Notes: a model not told the origin generated them from the letters alone. Shown: positions 51,631 through 60,932, counted from the first letter of the stretch. The stretch: 64,000 nt of DNA from Myxococcales bacterium (GCA_007120035.1 SKON01000222.1:1-64000); one strand, 5' to 3'. Numbers and translations: made by a program.

Positions 51631-52986
51631 ATGAGTCAGCCCGCCCTCCGGGTTCCTCCCCACAACGAGGACGCCGAGCGGAGCGTGCTGGGAGCGATCC
51701 TCCTCGACAACGCCGTCATCGACGAACTCTCCGGCATGCTCACCCCCGAGCACTTCTACCGGGAGTCCCACCGACACATCTTCCGGGCCACCCTCGAGCT
51801 CGCCGAGCGCGGCGAGCCCGTCGATCCTCTTACTCTGGCCGACCACCTCTCGGCGGAGAACGTCCTCGAAGCCGTCGGCGGTCCCACCTACCTCACCCGC
51901 CTCTCCGGCGCCGTTCCCTCCGCTGCCAACGTGCGCCACTACGCCGAGATCGTCAGCCGCAAGGCCGCCCTCCGCCAGTTCATCTCCACCGCCGACGAGC
52001 TGATCACCACCTGCTACGACGACGTCGCTGACGTCGAGGCCTTCATGGACGAGGCCGAGCAGCTCCTCTTCTCCGTCACTCAGGCCGGGCAGAAGCGGGG
52101 CTACACCGCCATGCGAGAGGTGATCAAAAAAGCCTACTCCCAGATCGAGGCCCTCTACGAAAAGAGCGAGCAGATCACCGGCGTCCCCAGCGGCTTCATC
52201 GACCTCGACGATATCACCGCCGGCTGGCAGCGCTCCGACCTCATCATCATCGCCGCCCGCCCCGCCATGGGGAAGACCAGCTTCACCCTGAACATGGCCG
52301 CCCACGCCGCCCTCCTGCGACAGATCCCGGTGGCCTTCTTCAGTCTTGAGATGTCCAACGAGCAGCTCGCCATCCGTATGATCTGCAGTGAAGCCCGCAT
52401 CAACCAGTCCAAGGTCCGCACCGGGCAGATGACCGAGCAGGAGTGGGCCCGCCTCGTCAACGCCGCCGGTACCCTCTCCAAGGCCCCCATCTACCTCGAC
52501 GACACCCCGGGCCTGCCCATCATGGAGTTCCGCTCCAAGTGCCGACGCCTGAAAGCCGAGCACAACATCGGCGCCGTCTTCGTCGACTACCTCCAGCTCA
52601 TGCAGGGCACCCAGCGCTCTCGCTCTGCCGGCTCCCGTGAGCAAGAGATCAGCGAGATCTCCCGGGGCCTCAAAGGGGTCGCCAAAGAGCTCGACATCCC
52701 CGTCATCGCCCTGGCCCAGCTCAACCGGGGGGTCGAACAGCGCGCCGACAAGCGCCCCCTGATGAGCGACCTCCGTGAGTCCGGCGCCATCGAACAGGAC
52801 GCCGATCTGATCAGCTTTATCTACCGCGACGAGGTCTACAACGAGGACAGCGACGCCAAGGGCTTAGCGGAGATCATCATCGGCAAGCACCGTAACGGCG
52901 CCACCGGCAAGGTCACGCTTCGGTTCTTCGGACCTCACACCCGCTTTGAGAACCTCGCTCGCGACGACGCCTACCACACCGCCTGA
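51631..52986 (+). CDS. dnaB: Replicative DNA helicase
   Basis: 451 residues. N-terminal domain with RVPPHNEDAERSVLGAILLD; helicase domain with PSGFIDLDD, Walker A RPAMGKT (210-216), FFSLEMSNEQLA, VFVDYLQLMQG (Walker B) and SREQEISEISRGLK. These are the standard motifs of the hexameric helicase that unwinds DNA ahead of the fork. The start follows the FHA gene stop by four bases, so it is co-transcribed with a signalling protein. Its last 74 bases overlap the convergent amidase gene. Confidence 0.96.
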   Translation: MSQPALRVPPHNEDAERSVLGAILLDNAVIDELSGMLTPEHFYRESHRHIFRATLELAERGEPVDPLTLADHLSAENVLEAVGGPTYLTRLSGAVPSAANVRHYAEIVSRKAALRQFISTADELITTCYDDVADVEAFMDEAEQLLFSVTQAGQKRGYTAMREVIKKAYSQIEALYEKSEQITGVPSGFIDLDDITAGWQRSDLIIIAARPAMGKTSFTLNMAAHAALLRQIPVAFFSLEMSNEQLAIRMICSEARINQSKVRTGQMTEQEWARLVNAAGTLSKAPIYLDDTPGLPIMEFRSKCRRLKAEHNIGAVFVDYLQLMQGTQRSRSAGSREQEISEISRGLKGVAKELDIPVIALAQLNRGVEQRADKRPLMSDLRESGAIEQDADLISFIYRDEVYNEDSDAKGLAEIIIGKHRNGATGKVTLRFFGPHTRFENLARDDAYHTA

Positions 52987-55207
52987 TCAGCACCCCCACC
53001 AGAAGCACCAGCAGCCACCCGCTCCTGCCACCGGACAGGCTCTCCCCGCCCACAACGCCCACAGCGGCGCACCCGGCGTTGCCCTTCACCGTTACGCCGT
53101 CCCCCACGGGGGTCATCCGCGTGATCCCCGTCGGCGGGACCGGGCCTCCCGGAAAGGACACCTCCACGGGAGACTCGCCAGAGGCCCCGGACTCCTGAAA
53201 GTAGAGGTAGTCGATCTCATAGACCCCGCCTCCCGACGAGTCCGGATCGAAGACCAACCGCAGATCCCGTACCTCCCCGCCCCAACCGGCGTGCTTGCCA
53301 ATGGGCACCACCACCCGATGCCACTCTCCATCGGCGGGTAGCCCGAACCGCGCCGACCGACCCGATGAATAGTTCTGGCCTGGATAGGTCCAGAACACCC
53401 CCATCCCGGCGGCGCCCTCGACCACTCTGGCTCGCATCACGAGCTCTCCCTTTCGGTCGGCCTCCACCCACGTCCAACTCGGCGCCTCCAGATACCCCAT
53501 GGCGGTGGTCTCCACCCCGATCACTCCTTGCTCCGGAGACGCCTGGGCCTCTTCCACGGCGCCCCCCGTCGTCCACCCCTCCAACTCGGCCGCCGTCCGG
53601 GCCGGGAACTGCCACTTCCAGGGGCTGACCACGTCCACCACCTCGGAGGCCTCCAGGGGGTATCCCACCCGGTTCGGATCGGCCTCCTCCCCCGGCCCCA
53701 CCTGGGCGTACACCTCATCGATATTCACCATCCAGGCCCGTACCCCGCCGAACTCCCGGTCCGCCCCCAGGTACTCCTGGGCTCTCAGGGAGAGCACCAC
53801 CCGCTTCGTCTCTCCTGCCGCGAACGCGTAGAGCGTCAGCTCCGTGCCGCTCACCACCTCGTCGCGGGCGGGGTTCTCCGGCGCCTCATCGGCGTCGTTC
53901 AGCGTCCAGGAGCTCAGATCAAAATCAGGCGCGTCGGTCTCGATCCGGTAGTCCGTGACCACCACCTCGTCATCGCCGAAGTCCAATCCCAGCCATACGC
54001 CTCGCAGAGGCTCCGGCGACCGGTTCGAGATCCTCACCACCGCTTCGAACTCCTCCCCCACCACAGCGTCGGCGACACCTTCGCTGGACCCCTGGGTGTA
54101 GAAGTCCCCCAGGTCGCTCTCCACCACGAGCTCCACGGAGTACTCCACTGGCTCCGGCGTGGGCCCTCCGGCCTGGGCCACCATCTCATCGAGGCGGATC
54201 AAGATATTCGTCCCCGGGCAGGCCGTCGCCGCGCTCTCCCACTCCCCATGCCCACGCACCACGTCCCGATTCATCGGCACCCCGTGGGTATCCCGGACCC
54301 ACTGAAGCATCCGCACCACGCTGTCCAGCATCACCTGCGGCGGCTGGGCGTCCACGTAATTGCCCATGGTACTGATCCCCACGTTCCCCTCGTTCTCGCC
54401 ACCCACATGAGCTCCGGGATGGTCCGATCGGGATCGCCCCTGAAAGATCTCACCCGTGGGCGCCACCACGAAGTGATACCCGATATCGCACCACCCCCGA
54501 CCGTTCAGATGAAAGTCCTGGATCGCCACCATCCGAGCGTAGGGGTCGGTCTCGTTGTTCTGCCCCGCCGTGTGATGCACCGTCGCCCGATACGGCGCGA
54601 AGAAGGAGTTGCAGATCCGATCCGGATCGTAAGCACCCCACTCGTGGCGGCTGATCACCATGTCCGATGGCGCCACGGCCTGCCGAACCTCGGCCACGTC
54701 GTCCTCACCGTCCACGCCATCTCGGAGGGCCAGCTCCGACGGCGCCGTCCGTATCGCCGAGAACTCGCTGTAGAGATCCGTAAGACCCCGGGCTCCCCGC
54801 AGCTCCAGCGCTACCGCCGGCTCCTCAGGGAAGATCAACCCGTTGTGGATCCGCCGCACCGACAGATGCACCTCCACGGGCTCCCAGGCGCTCCACCGAC
54901 CTTCAGAGTCCAGAACGCGATACGCCAGGTCCTCCACGGCGTCGGCGGTCACCATCACCGCGGCCTGTCGAAAAGCCCTCCCCGGCGACAGACGAACCGC
55001 CTCCCCGGGCCCGACCTCCATCAGCGCCCGCTCATCCAGGTGCACCACCTCCCAGGGCCCCTCATGATCGGCGAAAGGCCCGTCCTCGCTATCGAGGAAC
55101 AGGCCCTTTGTGATCCCTTCCGCCGGCGGCAGCTCCTCTGCGCACCCCCATACCAGGGAAACCAAAAGGAGCACCAACACCATCGTCCATCGAAGCTTCA
55201 TTGCCAT
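52913..55207 (-). CDS. Zinc N-acetylmuramoyl-L-alanine amidase lipoprotein with MYXO-CTERM-like tail (copy 1)
   Basis: 764 residues, lipobox VWGC near residue 22. After a beta-rich segment comes the PGRP/amidase-2 domain (about 190-350) with VHHTAGQNN, GWCDIGYHFVVAPTGEIFQG, HVGGENEGNVGIS and GHGEWESAATACPG, giving the His, His and Cys zinc ligands and the Tyr of active enzymes. It cleaves the bond between muramic acid and the stem peptide. Then follow a beta domain, a carbohydrate-binding-like domain (600-700) and the tail GCAAVGVVGG, hydrophobic WLLVLLVGVLI and RRCGRRRR. Having both a lipobox and a MYXO-CTERM tail is odd. The final 20 residues beyond the Arg cluster overlap dnaB. Confidence 0.9.
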   Translation of the reverse strand: MAMKLRWTMVLVLLLVSLVWGCAEELPPAEGITKGLFLDSEDGPFADHEGPWEVVHLDERALMEVGPGEAVRLSPGRAFRQAAVMVTADAVEDLAYRVLDSEGRWSAWEPVEVHLSVRRIHNGLIFPEEPAVALELRGARGLTDLYSEFSAIRTAPSELALRDGVDGEDDVAEVRQAVAPSDMVISRHEWGAYDPDRICNSFFAPYRATVHHTAGQNNETDPYARMVAIQDFHLNGRGWCDIGYHFVVAPTGEIFQGRSRSDHPGAHVGGENEGNVGISTMGNYVDAQPPQVMLDSVVRMLQWVRDTHGVPMNRDVVRGHGEWESAATACPGTNILIRLDEMVAQAGGPTPEPVEYSVELVVESDLGDFYTQGSSEGVADAVVGEEFEAVVRISNRSPEPLRGVWLGLDFGDDEVVVTDYRIETDAPDFDLSSWTLNDADEAPENPARDEVVSGTELTLYAFAAGETKRVVLSLRAQEYLGADREFGGVRAWMVNIDEVYAQVGPGEEADPNRVGYPLEASEVVDVVSPWKWQFPARTAAELEGWTTGGAVEEAQASPEQGVIGVETTAMGYLEAPSWTWVEADRKGELVMRARVVEGAAGMGVFWTYPGQNYSSGRSARFGLPADGEWHRVVVPIGKHAGWGGEVRDLRLVFDPDSSGGGVYEIDYLYFQESGASGESPVEVSFPGGPVPPTGITRMTPVGDGVTVKGNAGCAAVGVVGGESLSGGRSGWLLVLLVGVLIRRCGRRRRERGSQSGCEVRRTEA

Positions 55208-55252
55208 GCTCGTTCCGTCAGAAACCCAACAGTTCCCGAGCAGTATGGCAGG

Positions 55253-57625
55253 TTACTCCCTCCTTCGCCACACCAGCCAACCCAGCACCAGCGCCGCCAA
55301 CCACGGGCTCGCAGGACTCTCACCGCCGGCCGCAGAGCACCCCTGGTTCACGTTCACCCGGCTCGCCTCCGACACGCTCGAGTCCTGATCGACGGCCTCG
55401 CCAATCATCCCTCGGTTCGGATCGCGACCAAAGCCTTCAAACTCCCCGACTCCCGGGAAGTCTACCCAGGCGTGCTCCTGATCCACGATGTCCAGCGTGT
55501 GGGAGCTCGTCTGACCAGTCTTGCGGTTCTGGAAGTAGAGCACATCCACGTCGTACCACCCGCTCTCTTCCTCACCGGTCTCCACGTCCTGGTTCATCCC
55601 CAGCCGCAGAGCCGTCACCTCTCCCCGCCACAGCGGATGTCCACCCACGGGCAGCACCAGGGTGTGATACTCGCTGTCCCCTTCTCCCTTAAAGACCACC
55701 GCCCGGCGGTCCGAGAACTCCTCTCCATCCCGGGCCCACTGGATCATCCCAGTGTGGGGCCCGTCGTGGGAGCGGAACCGGATCACCAGCTCGTTGTACT
55801 CGTCGGCGTCGATCCGGGTCCACGGCGGAGAGATCGCTGCGCCGTCGAGATCCTCCACCTTCTTGGCCAGGAGATCGTAGTTGGTATTGAGCGCCAGCGT
55901 GTCCACCGGGCCCTCAGCGGTCCACCCTTCCAGGTCGTCGCGCTGTCCGCTGCGGAACTGCCACTCCTGGTGACTCACGATGTCCACTCGACCCACGTCT
56001 CGAAGCCGATAGCCCACGTTATTCACCGAAGGGTCGGAACCCCAGTTATTCTGCGCGTACACATCATCGATGTGGTGGACCCAGGCCCGCACCCCCCGGA
56101 ACCCGTAGATCCCCAGGTTGTACCGGTCCGCTCGCAGATCCACGAACACCCGCTTGGTCTCATTCGGCGAGAAGGCGTGCATCGTCAACGTCCCGGACTG
56201 CCCCATGGCGCTGTGATCCGGGTTGTCCGGCGCCTCGTTGGCGTCGTTGATCTGCCAGCTCGACTGGTCGTAGGCCGGGTGATCCGTCTCGATCCGATAG
56301 TTCGTCGCCGTCAGCCCCTCACCGAAGGCAAACCGAAGCTTCACGTTTCGAATGGGGTCCGAGGACTCGTTCTTCACCCGGATCTCCGCTGTGAACGTAT
56401 CTCCCTCAAGGGCGTCCGGGACACCAGCGCTGGTCCCCTGGGTATAGAAGTCATCGAGGCCATTGATCACCACGTCGATGTCCACGTCGTACTCCGGCGG
56501 CGGCGGCGGCGGCGGCGGAGCACCGCCGTTGGCCGCTCGATCGATGATCTCGTTGATATGCGCCAGCCCATTGTTCCCCGGGCAGCTCGTGGACTGACCG
56601 GCGTGCTCCCGGTGGCCCAGAATCGCCGTCCGATTCAACGGCACCCCGTGGGTGTCGTGAACCCACCGCACGATCTTGCCCATCCCCTCCAACTGCGCCT
56701 GCGTTGGCGCCGCCGAGGTGTAGTTCCCGATCATCGAGATCCCCACGTTCCCGTGGTTCTGGCCGCCCACATGGGCTGCCGGTCGATTCGACCGAGACCG
56801 CGCTTGATAGATCGCCCCCGACTGGGCCACCACGAAGTGGTACCCGATGTCGCACCACCCCAGGGTGTTCATATGGTAGTTCTGCATCCCTCGCATCCGC
56901 GCCGCCGCGTCCCCACCATCACTGGACGGGCTCGCCGTATGATGGATCGCCATACGATAGGGCGCTACCACGCTCCCACAGACCTTATCCGGGCTGATCG
57001 CGTTCCACTGATGCCGGGTGATCACCAGGCTCGTCGGCGCCACAGCCTGCTGAACCCTCGCGATATCATCGCCCCCGACAGGCTCCACCGGGGTGTCCAA
57101 GAGGCTCGGCGAATCCTGGCGGATCAACTCCTCCCGCGCCACGATGGTCTCGAAAAACTCGACCTGCGCGAACTCGATCTCTCCCGCTCCCCGCAGCTCC
57201 AGCACCGTCGCCGGCTCCTCCAACAAGATCAGCCCGTTGTGCATATGAGCTTCCCGCCACGGGATGTCCACGGGCTGAACCTCGGTCCACTCTCCCGCCG
57301 TGTTCTGGGCGCGAAACGAGAGCTCCGATGCGTCGGCGGCGTCAAACTGCAGTCCGACCTGTAAAAAGGGATCGGGGTACTCCAAAACCAGCCGCCCCTC
57401 ATCGTCCAGCAGGTCTCCAACCGCGTCTTCGTAGAGCACGATCTGATGCATCGATCGGTGGTCCGCGTGCGGCCCATCCACCAGATCCGCATATCCCTCC
57501 AGGATCGCGCCCGGCTCCAGCTCGCCGCTCACCGGCTCTCCCGAGGGAGCCGCCTCTTCTAACTCCGCACAGGCCGACACCAGCAACACCATCGCCGCCA
57601 TCGTTATCCAGTTTCTTCTTCGCAT
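55253..57625 (-). CDS. Zinc N-acetylmuramoyl-L-alanine amidase lipoprotein with MYXO-CTERM-like tail (copy 2)
   Basis: 790 residues from ATG 57625 with lipobox LVSAC. The layout is the same as copy 1: N-terminal beta region, amidase domain with IHHTASPSSDGG, GWCDIGYHFVVAQSGAIYQ, HVGGQNHGNVGIS and GHREHAGQSTSCPG, a poly-proline linker (PPPPPPPP), a beta domain, a carbohydrate-binding-like domain, and a tail QGCSAAGGESPASP, hydrophobic WLAALVLGWLVW and RRRE. Zinc ligands are present. The two genes lie head to tail 45 bases apart and are probably an old duplication. The upstream frame to 57733 has no signal. Confidence 0.9.
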   Translation of the reverse strand: MRRRNWITMAAMVLLVSACAELEEAAPSGEPVSGELEPGAILEGYADLVDGPHADHRSMHQIVLYEDAVGDLLDDEGRLVLEYPDPFLQVGLQFDAADASELSFRAQNTAGEWTEVQPVDIPWREAHMHNGLILLEEPATVLELRGAGEIEFAQVEFFETIVAREELIRQDSPSLLDTPVEPVGGDDIARVQQAVAPTSLVITRHQWNAISPDKVCGSVVAPYRMAIHHTASPSSDGGDAAARMRGMQNYHMNTLGWCDIGYHFVVAQSGAIYQARSRSNRPAAHVGGQNHGNVGISMIGNYTSAAPTQAQLEGMGKIVRWVHDTHGVPLNRTAILGHREHAGQSTSCPGNNGLAHINEIIDRAANGGAPPPPPPPPEYDVDIDVVINGLDDFYTQGTSAGVPDALEGDTFTAEIRVKNESSDPIRNVKLRFAFGEGLTATNYRIETDHPAYDQSSWQINDANEAPDNPDHSAMGQSGTLTMHAFSPNETKRVFVDLRADRYNLGIYGFRGVRAWVHHIDDVYAQNNWGSDPSVNNVGYRLRDVGRVDIVSHQEWQFRSGQRDDLEGWTAEGPVDTLALNTNYDLLAKKVEDLDGAAISPPWTRIDADEYNELVIRFRSHDGPHTGMIQWARDGEEFSDRRAVVFKGEGDSEYHTLVLPVGGHPLWRGEVTALRLGMNQDVETGEEESGWYDVDVLYFQNRKTGQTSSHTLDIVDQEHAWVDFPGVGEFEGFGRDPNRGMIGEAVDQDSSVSEASRVNVNQGCSAAGGESPASPWLAALVLGWLVWRRRE

Positions 57626-57944
57626 CTCAACACGCCAGGGACAGGGGTACAGGTTGTAGTTCTTTCCGCGGCCCCCTCTTACAAGAGTCGTGCCACGACA
57701 CCCCAAACTCCGCCACGTTGACCTGATCCTCACAGTATCTCAGGCGATCCCCCGTGACTCCCCGATCACTCCGAACTGCCCATGTGTAGGATAACGTAGG
57801 GACTTCGGGTAGCTAAGACCACAGATTGCGACATATCGTCACACCCGCATACCGCCCATCCGAACTCTACCCGCCATTGAAACGAGCCAGAATTCTCGCT
57901 ATCTCTCTGACAGCAGATTCAGACCACCACCGAATGAGCCCCCC

Positions 57945-59939
57945 ATGCGACCATCTCTGTCCTCCCTCGCCGCCCTCTTTCTCCTCGTCGCCGCCTGTGG
58001 CCCCTCGGATCCCCCGAGCACCTCCAACCAGAACCAGAATCAGAACCAGCCCAATCAGACCAACGGCGTCTCCCTGGCGATCACCTCCCCCGCGGCGGAC
58101 TCCTTCCAGAATCGTACCCGAATCCGCGTCCAGGGCACCGCCACCGGCACCTCGGAGGTGCTCGTCAACGGCCAGACCACCCCGGTCTCCGGCGGGGTCT
58201 TCGAGCGCCTCGTCGACTTCGACGATGGACCCGCCACCGCCACCGTTACCGCCGGTGATGTCGAAACCTCGGTCGACTTCTTCGTCGATACTCGCAAGCC
58301 TTCGCTGGAGCTCTTCAACCCCGACCGAGGTACCGCCCTCGACACCTCCCACGGCCCGATCCTTACTATCGAAGGAGAGGCCTCCGACGACGGCTCCGGC
58401 CTCCTCGCCATCTTCCTCGACGGCGACGTGATCGACGACGACGACGGCGCCTTCGCTGTGGAGTATCCCCTCCAGGAAGGCCTGAACGTCTTCCAGGTCA
58501 CCGCTCGCGACCGGGCCAACAACGAACGTACCGAGTATCGAGCGCTGATTTACGGGCCCCTGGAGGACCCCAACACACCCGTGGATGAAGCCCTCACCAT
58601 GGACGTCACCCCCGGCGGCGTCGACGACCTCGCCGACGTCATCGAAGCCTACGCCACCCCGGAGCAGGTGCTGGCCCTCGTCGGCGATGGCTTCGAAGAT
58701 CTCACCGTCGAGGAGCTCCACTGGGACGACCTGGACATCTCCATCACCCCCCGCAACGGCTACCTCGAGCTCTCGATGACCATCGAGGGGTTTTTGACTC
58801 ACGCTACCTACATCATCGCCGACACACCCGTGGAAGGGTACATCCTGATCGAGACCATGAGCGTCTCTATGGACGTCGAGCTCGGCGTCGCCGACGACGG
58901 AACCCTGGACGTCACGGTCCTCGACAGCGAGGTCTCCATCGACCCCGACGACATCGAGACCGACTTCATGGACGACATGGGCCTGGTTCAGACCTTGATC
59001 GCCGGCTTGATCATCTACGCCTTCGACGCCTTCGTCGTGACCCTCCTGGAGGACAATCTCTTCGACCCTGACGTCCTCACCCGGGAGTTCGAGTTTCTCG
59101 ACCGCTCCATCGCCATCACCTTCCTCTTGGACGAGATCATCATCACCACCGACGGCATCCGAGTGGTCCTGAACCTCGAGTTCCCCGGTGACCTCCACCC
59201 CTCCGTCACGGATCTGGCCGGCGCTCTGAACCGCCCCATCGGCCCCGAGACCGGGGCCTCCATGAGCCGCCCCTTCCAGCTCCACACCAACCAGACCGCC
59301 CTCGGCCGGATCCTCCACTCCGTCTGGCGAGCCGGGCTCTTTCACCAGACCATCGGTGGCGACGACCTCGACGGCATCGCCCTGCCCTTTGATCTCTCCG
59401 CCGATGGCCTGGCCAGCCTCTTAGATCAACGCATCCGCGACATCCACTCTCCCGACACCCCCGTGGAGCTCCGCCTGCGCCCCCTCCTCCCCCCGGTGGT
59501 TGAGTTCGGCGGCACCCCCGGCGACGACGAGCTCCGGTTGGAGCTCGGCGACTTCCTCATCGACTTCTTCCTCCGCCCCGACACCGGCGAATCCACCCAC
59601 ATCCTGAGCATCGCCCTCTACCTGGACATCGACGTCGAGCCCCAGTTCGAGGACTTCGAGATCAGCTTCGACATCGACGTCACCGCCGACGCCGACATCG
59701 CCGAAGAACCCCTCTTCACCTTCGATCGAGACCGCACCGTCGACCTCATCGTCGGCCTCGTCAACCTCGTTCCCCTCCTCGTCGGCAACGAGCTGGTCAT
59801 CGACGGCGACGCCAACTTCGAATGGGCCTCCCTCAGCGACTTCCTCGTCGAGGTCAACGGCTCCGACCGCGACCGCCTCACCGCCGGCTTCTTCCTCGAA
59901 CCCGCCCAGGACTTCATCGACGACGACGAGGTGGAGTGA
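57945..59939 (+). CDS. Lipoprotein with Ig-like repeats and a large beta-rich C-terminal domain
   Basis: 664 residues, lipobox LVAAC (Cys 18) and an Asn-Gln linker (NQNQNQNQPNQ). Two Ig-like units follow (about 42-115: LAITSPAADSFQNRTRIRVQ; about 120-200: RKPSLELFNPDRG, VFQVTARDRANNERTEY). From about residue 215 the protein is long, beta-rich and amphipathic with alternating hydrophobic residues (YLELSMTIEGF, SVSMDVELGVADDG, IVGLVNLVPLLVG), which might form a tubular lipid-binding fold, but this is inference only. It is divergent from the amidase genes and ends 12 bases before a repeat element. There is no clear ribosome-binding site; the start is set by the signal peptide. Confidence 0.72.
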   Translation: MRPSLSSLAALFLLVAACGPSDPPSTSNQNQNQNQPNQTNGVSLAITSPAADSFQNRTRIRVQGTATGTSEVLVNGQTTPVSGGVFERLVDFDDGPATATVTAGDVETSVDFFVDTRKPSLELFNPDRGTALDTSHGPILTIEGEASDDGSGLLAIFLDGDVIDDDDGAFAVEYPLQEGLNVFQVTARDRANNERTEYRALIYGPLEDPNTPVDEALTMDVTPGGVDDLADVIEAYATPEQVLALVGDGFEDLTVEELHWDDLDISITPRNGYLELSMTIEGFLTHATYIIADTPVEGYILIETMSVSMDVELGVADDGTLDVTVLDSEVSIDPDDIETDFMDDMGLVQTLIAGLIIYAFDAFVVTLLEDNLFDPDVLTREFEFLDRSIAITFLLDEIIITTDGIRVVLNLEFPGDLHPSVTDLAGALNRPIGPETGASMSRPFQLHTNQTALGRILHSVWRAGLFHQTIGGDDLDGIALPFDLSADGLASLLDQRIRDIHSPDTPVELRLRPLLPPVVEFGGTPGDDELRLELGDFLIDFFLRPDTGESTHILSIALYLDIDVEPQFEDFEISFDIDVTADADIAEEPLFTFDRDRTVDLIVGLVNLVPLLVGNELVIDGDANFEWASLSDFLVEVNGSDRDRLTAGFFLEPAQDFIDDDEVE

Positions 59940-59950
59940 CCCTCACCCCC

Positions 59951-60534
59951 GCGAACCCCGGGGTTCGCTCGCACCGGTTCGTGGGGGTACGCAGTGATGG
60001 CGTCGAGCTTCGGCGCTGCGGCCAAGGACATCGGAACGTCGGGGGTTCGCGGCCAAGGACATCGGAACGTCGGGGGTTCGCGGCCAAGGACATCGGAGCG
60101 TCGGGGTTCGCGGCGGATCATTTCCAGCCATAGTTCAGGGCTCCCACGGTCTACCCCCGGTTAAAACCGGGGGCTGCGGCGGGCAGGGCTCCGCTGGGGT
60201 CATGACCCCGCTCCGCCTGAGATATTCTCCACATAGTCGCCCACTTGAGCACCAACCCGGTGCGGAATTCGACGGAGCGGGAGAGAGATCGGGCCTGGTT
60301 CGGAACGACTCCGTTCTCCGAGACATCTCAGGCGGAGCGGGGTCATGACCCCAGCGGAGCCCTGCCCACTCCAGCCCCTGGCTTCAGCCGGGGGTGGACC
60401 GTGGGAATCCTGAACTATGGCTGGAAATGACCCGCCGCAAACCCCGACGACACCATCCATTCCGCCGCGAACCCCCACGATCCGGTTCGTGGTTTTAACG
60501 GCGCTGGCGCGAACCCCGGGGGTCGCTCGCACCG
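59951..60534. repeat. Large inverted-repeat element (C), flanked by 26-bp direct repeats
   Basis: The two inner arms (60124-60222 and 60327-60426) are inverted copies; the inner 43 bases, including GGGGTCATGACCCCGCTCCG, are identical. Left of the arms are three tandem 30-31-base units (60018-60109), homologous to the units in element B. The core (60223-60326) holds the 31-base block 60291-60321, identical to the complement of 15728-15758, so C is inverted relative to B. At both outer ends stands GCGAACCCCGGGGTTCGC (or with one change) followed by TCGCACCG, in the same direction (59951-59976 and 60509-60534), which may mark insertion or element ends. Confidence 0.85.
60018..60109 (+). repeat. 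Three tandem 30-31-bp units in the left arm of element C
   Basis: Units at 60018-60048, 60049-60079 and 60080-60109, each GCGGCCAAGGACATCGG then AACGTCGGGGGTTC (the third has one G fewer and one base change). They align with the complement of the repeats at 15931-16020, so the tandem arrays are an inherited part of the element family. Confidence 0.9.
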
Positions 60535-60590
60535 CCCGTTCGCGGGGACACCCACGGAAACAATCGGACCACCCAGATCACACGGGAATG

Positions 60591-60619
60591 TTGGCAAACC
60601 ATCACCAGTTCGTTATACC
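60591..60619 (+). promoter_or_regulatory. Predicted sigma-70-type promoter for nifU-like/metH
   Basis: TTGGCA (60591-60596) and TATACC (60614-60619) are spaced by 17 bases, 31 bases before the NifU-like ATG. It is one of the best -35/-10 matches in the window, and lies just beyond the right end of element C. Confidence 0.6.
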
Positions 60620-60649
60620 CGTTGTCCGAACCACTACCGGGAGTCCACC

Positions 60650-60925
60650 ATGCGCCGTCAGATCCAAAAGCTCATCGATTCCGAGATCAACCCCTTCGTC
60701 GCCAACCACGGCGGCCATATCGAGCTTGTCGATTATCTCGACAAGAACGTCTATATCGAGATGCAGGGCGGTTGCCAGGGCTGCGCCGCCTCCTCGGCGA
60801 CCCTGAAGCAGGGCGTGGAGCGCCTCCTCCGAGAAGCCTTCGGCGCCGACATCAACGAGATCATCGACGTCACCGATCACAGCCAGGGCGAGAACGCGTA
60901 TTACACGGAGAGCCCCTTTAACTGA
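60650..60925 (+). CDS. NifU-like C-terminal-domain Fe-S scaffold/carrier protein
   Basis: 91 residues forming a single NifU_C domain: a helix ([20 protein letters not shown]), strands [14 protein letters not shown] and the CxxC motif [10 protein letters not shown], followed by the second helix ([14 protein letters not shown]) and DVTDH. Proteins of this kind hold or pass on Fe-S clusters through the two Cys. GGGAG stands six bases before the ATG. It ends seven bases before the metH start, so both are one transcript. Its role next to methionine synthase is unclear. Confidence 0.92.
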   Translation: MRRQIQKLIDSEINPFVANHGGHIELVDYLDKNVYIEMQGGCQGCAASSATLKQGVERLLREAFGADINEIIDVTDHSQGENAYYTESPFN

Positions 60926-60932
60926 GCGCTCC

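Noticed and set aside
53528-57364. A plus-strand open frame of about 1278 codons opposite both amidase genes
   Set aside because: The minus-strand frames show clear amidase motifs, signal peptides and tails. The plus frame has His/Pro/Arg-rich composition typical of the complement of GC-rich coding DNA.
60430-60932. Possible S-adenosylmethionine or cobalamin riboswitch before nifU-like/metH
   Set aside because: The space between the promoter and the first ATG is only about 30 bases, and the sequence further upstream belongs to the repeat element; no riboswitch core was recognised.
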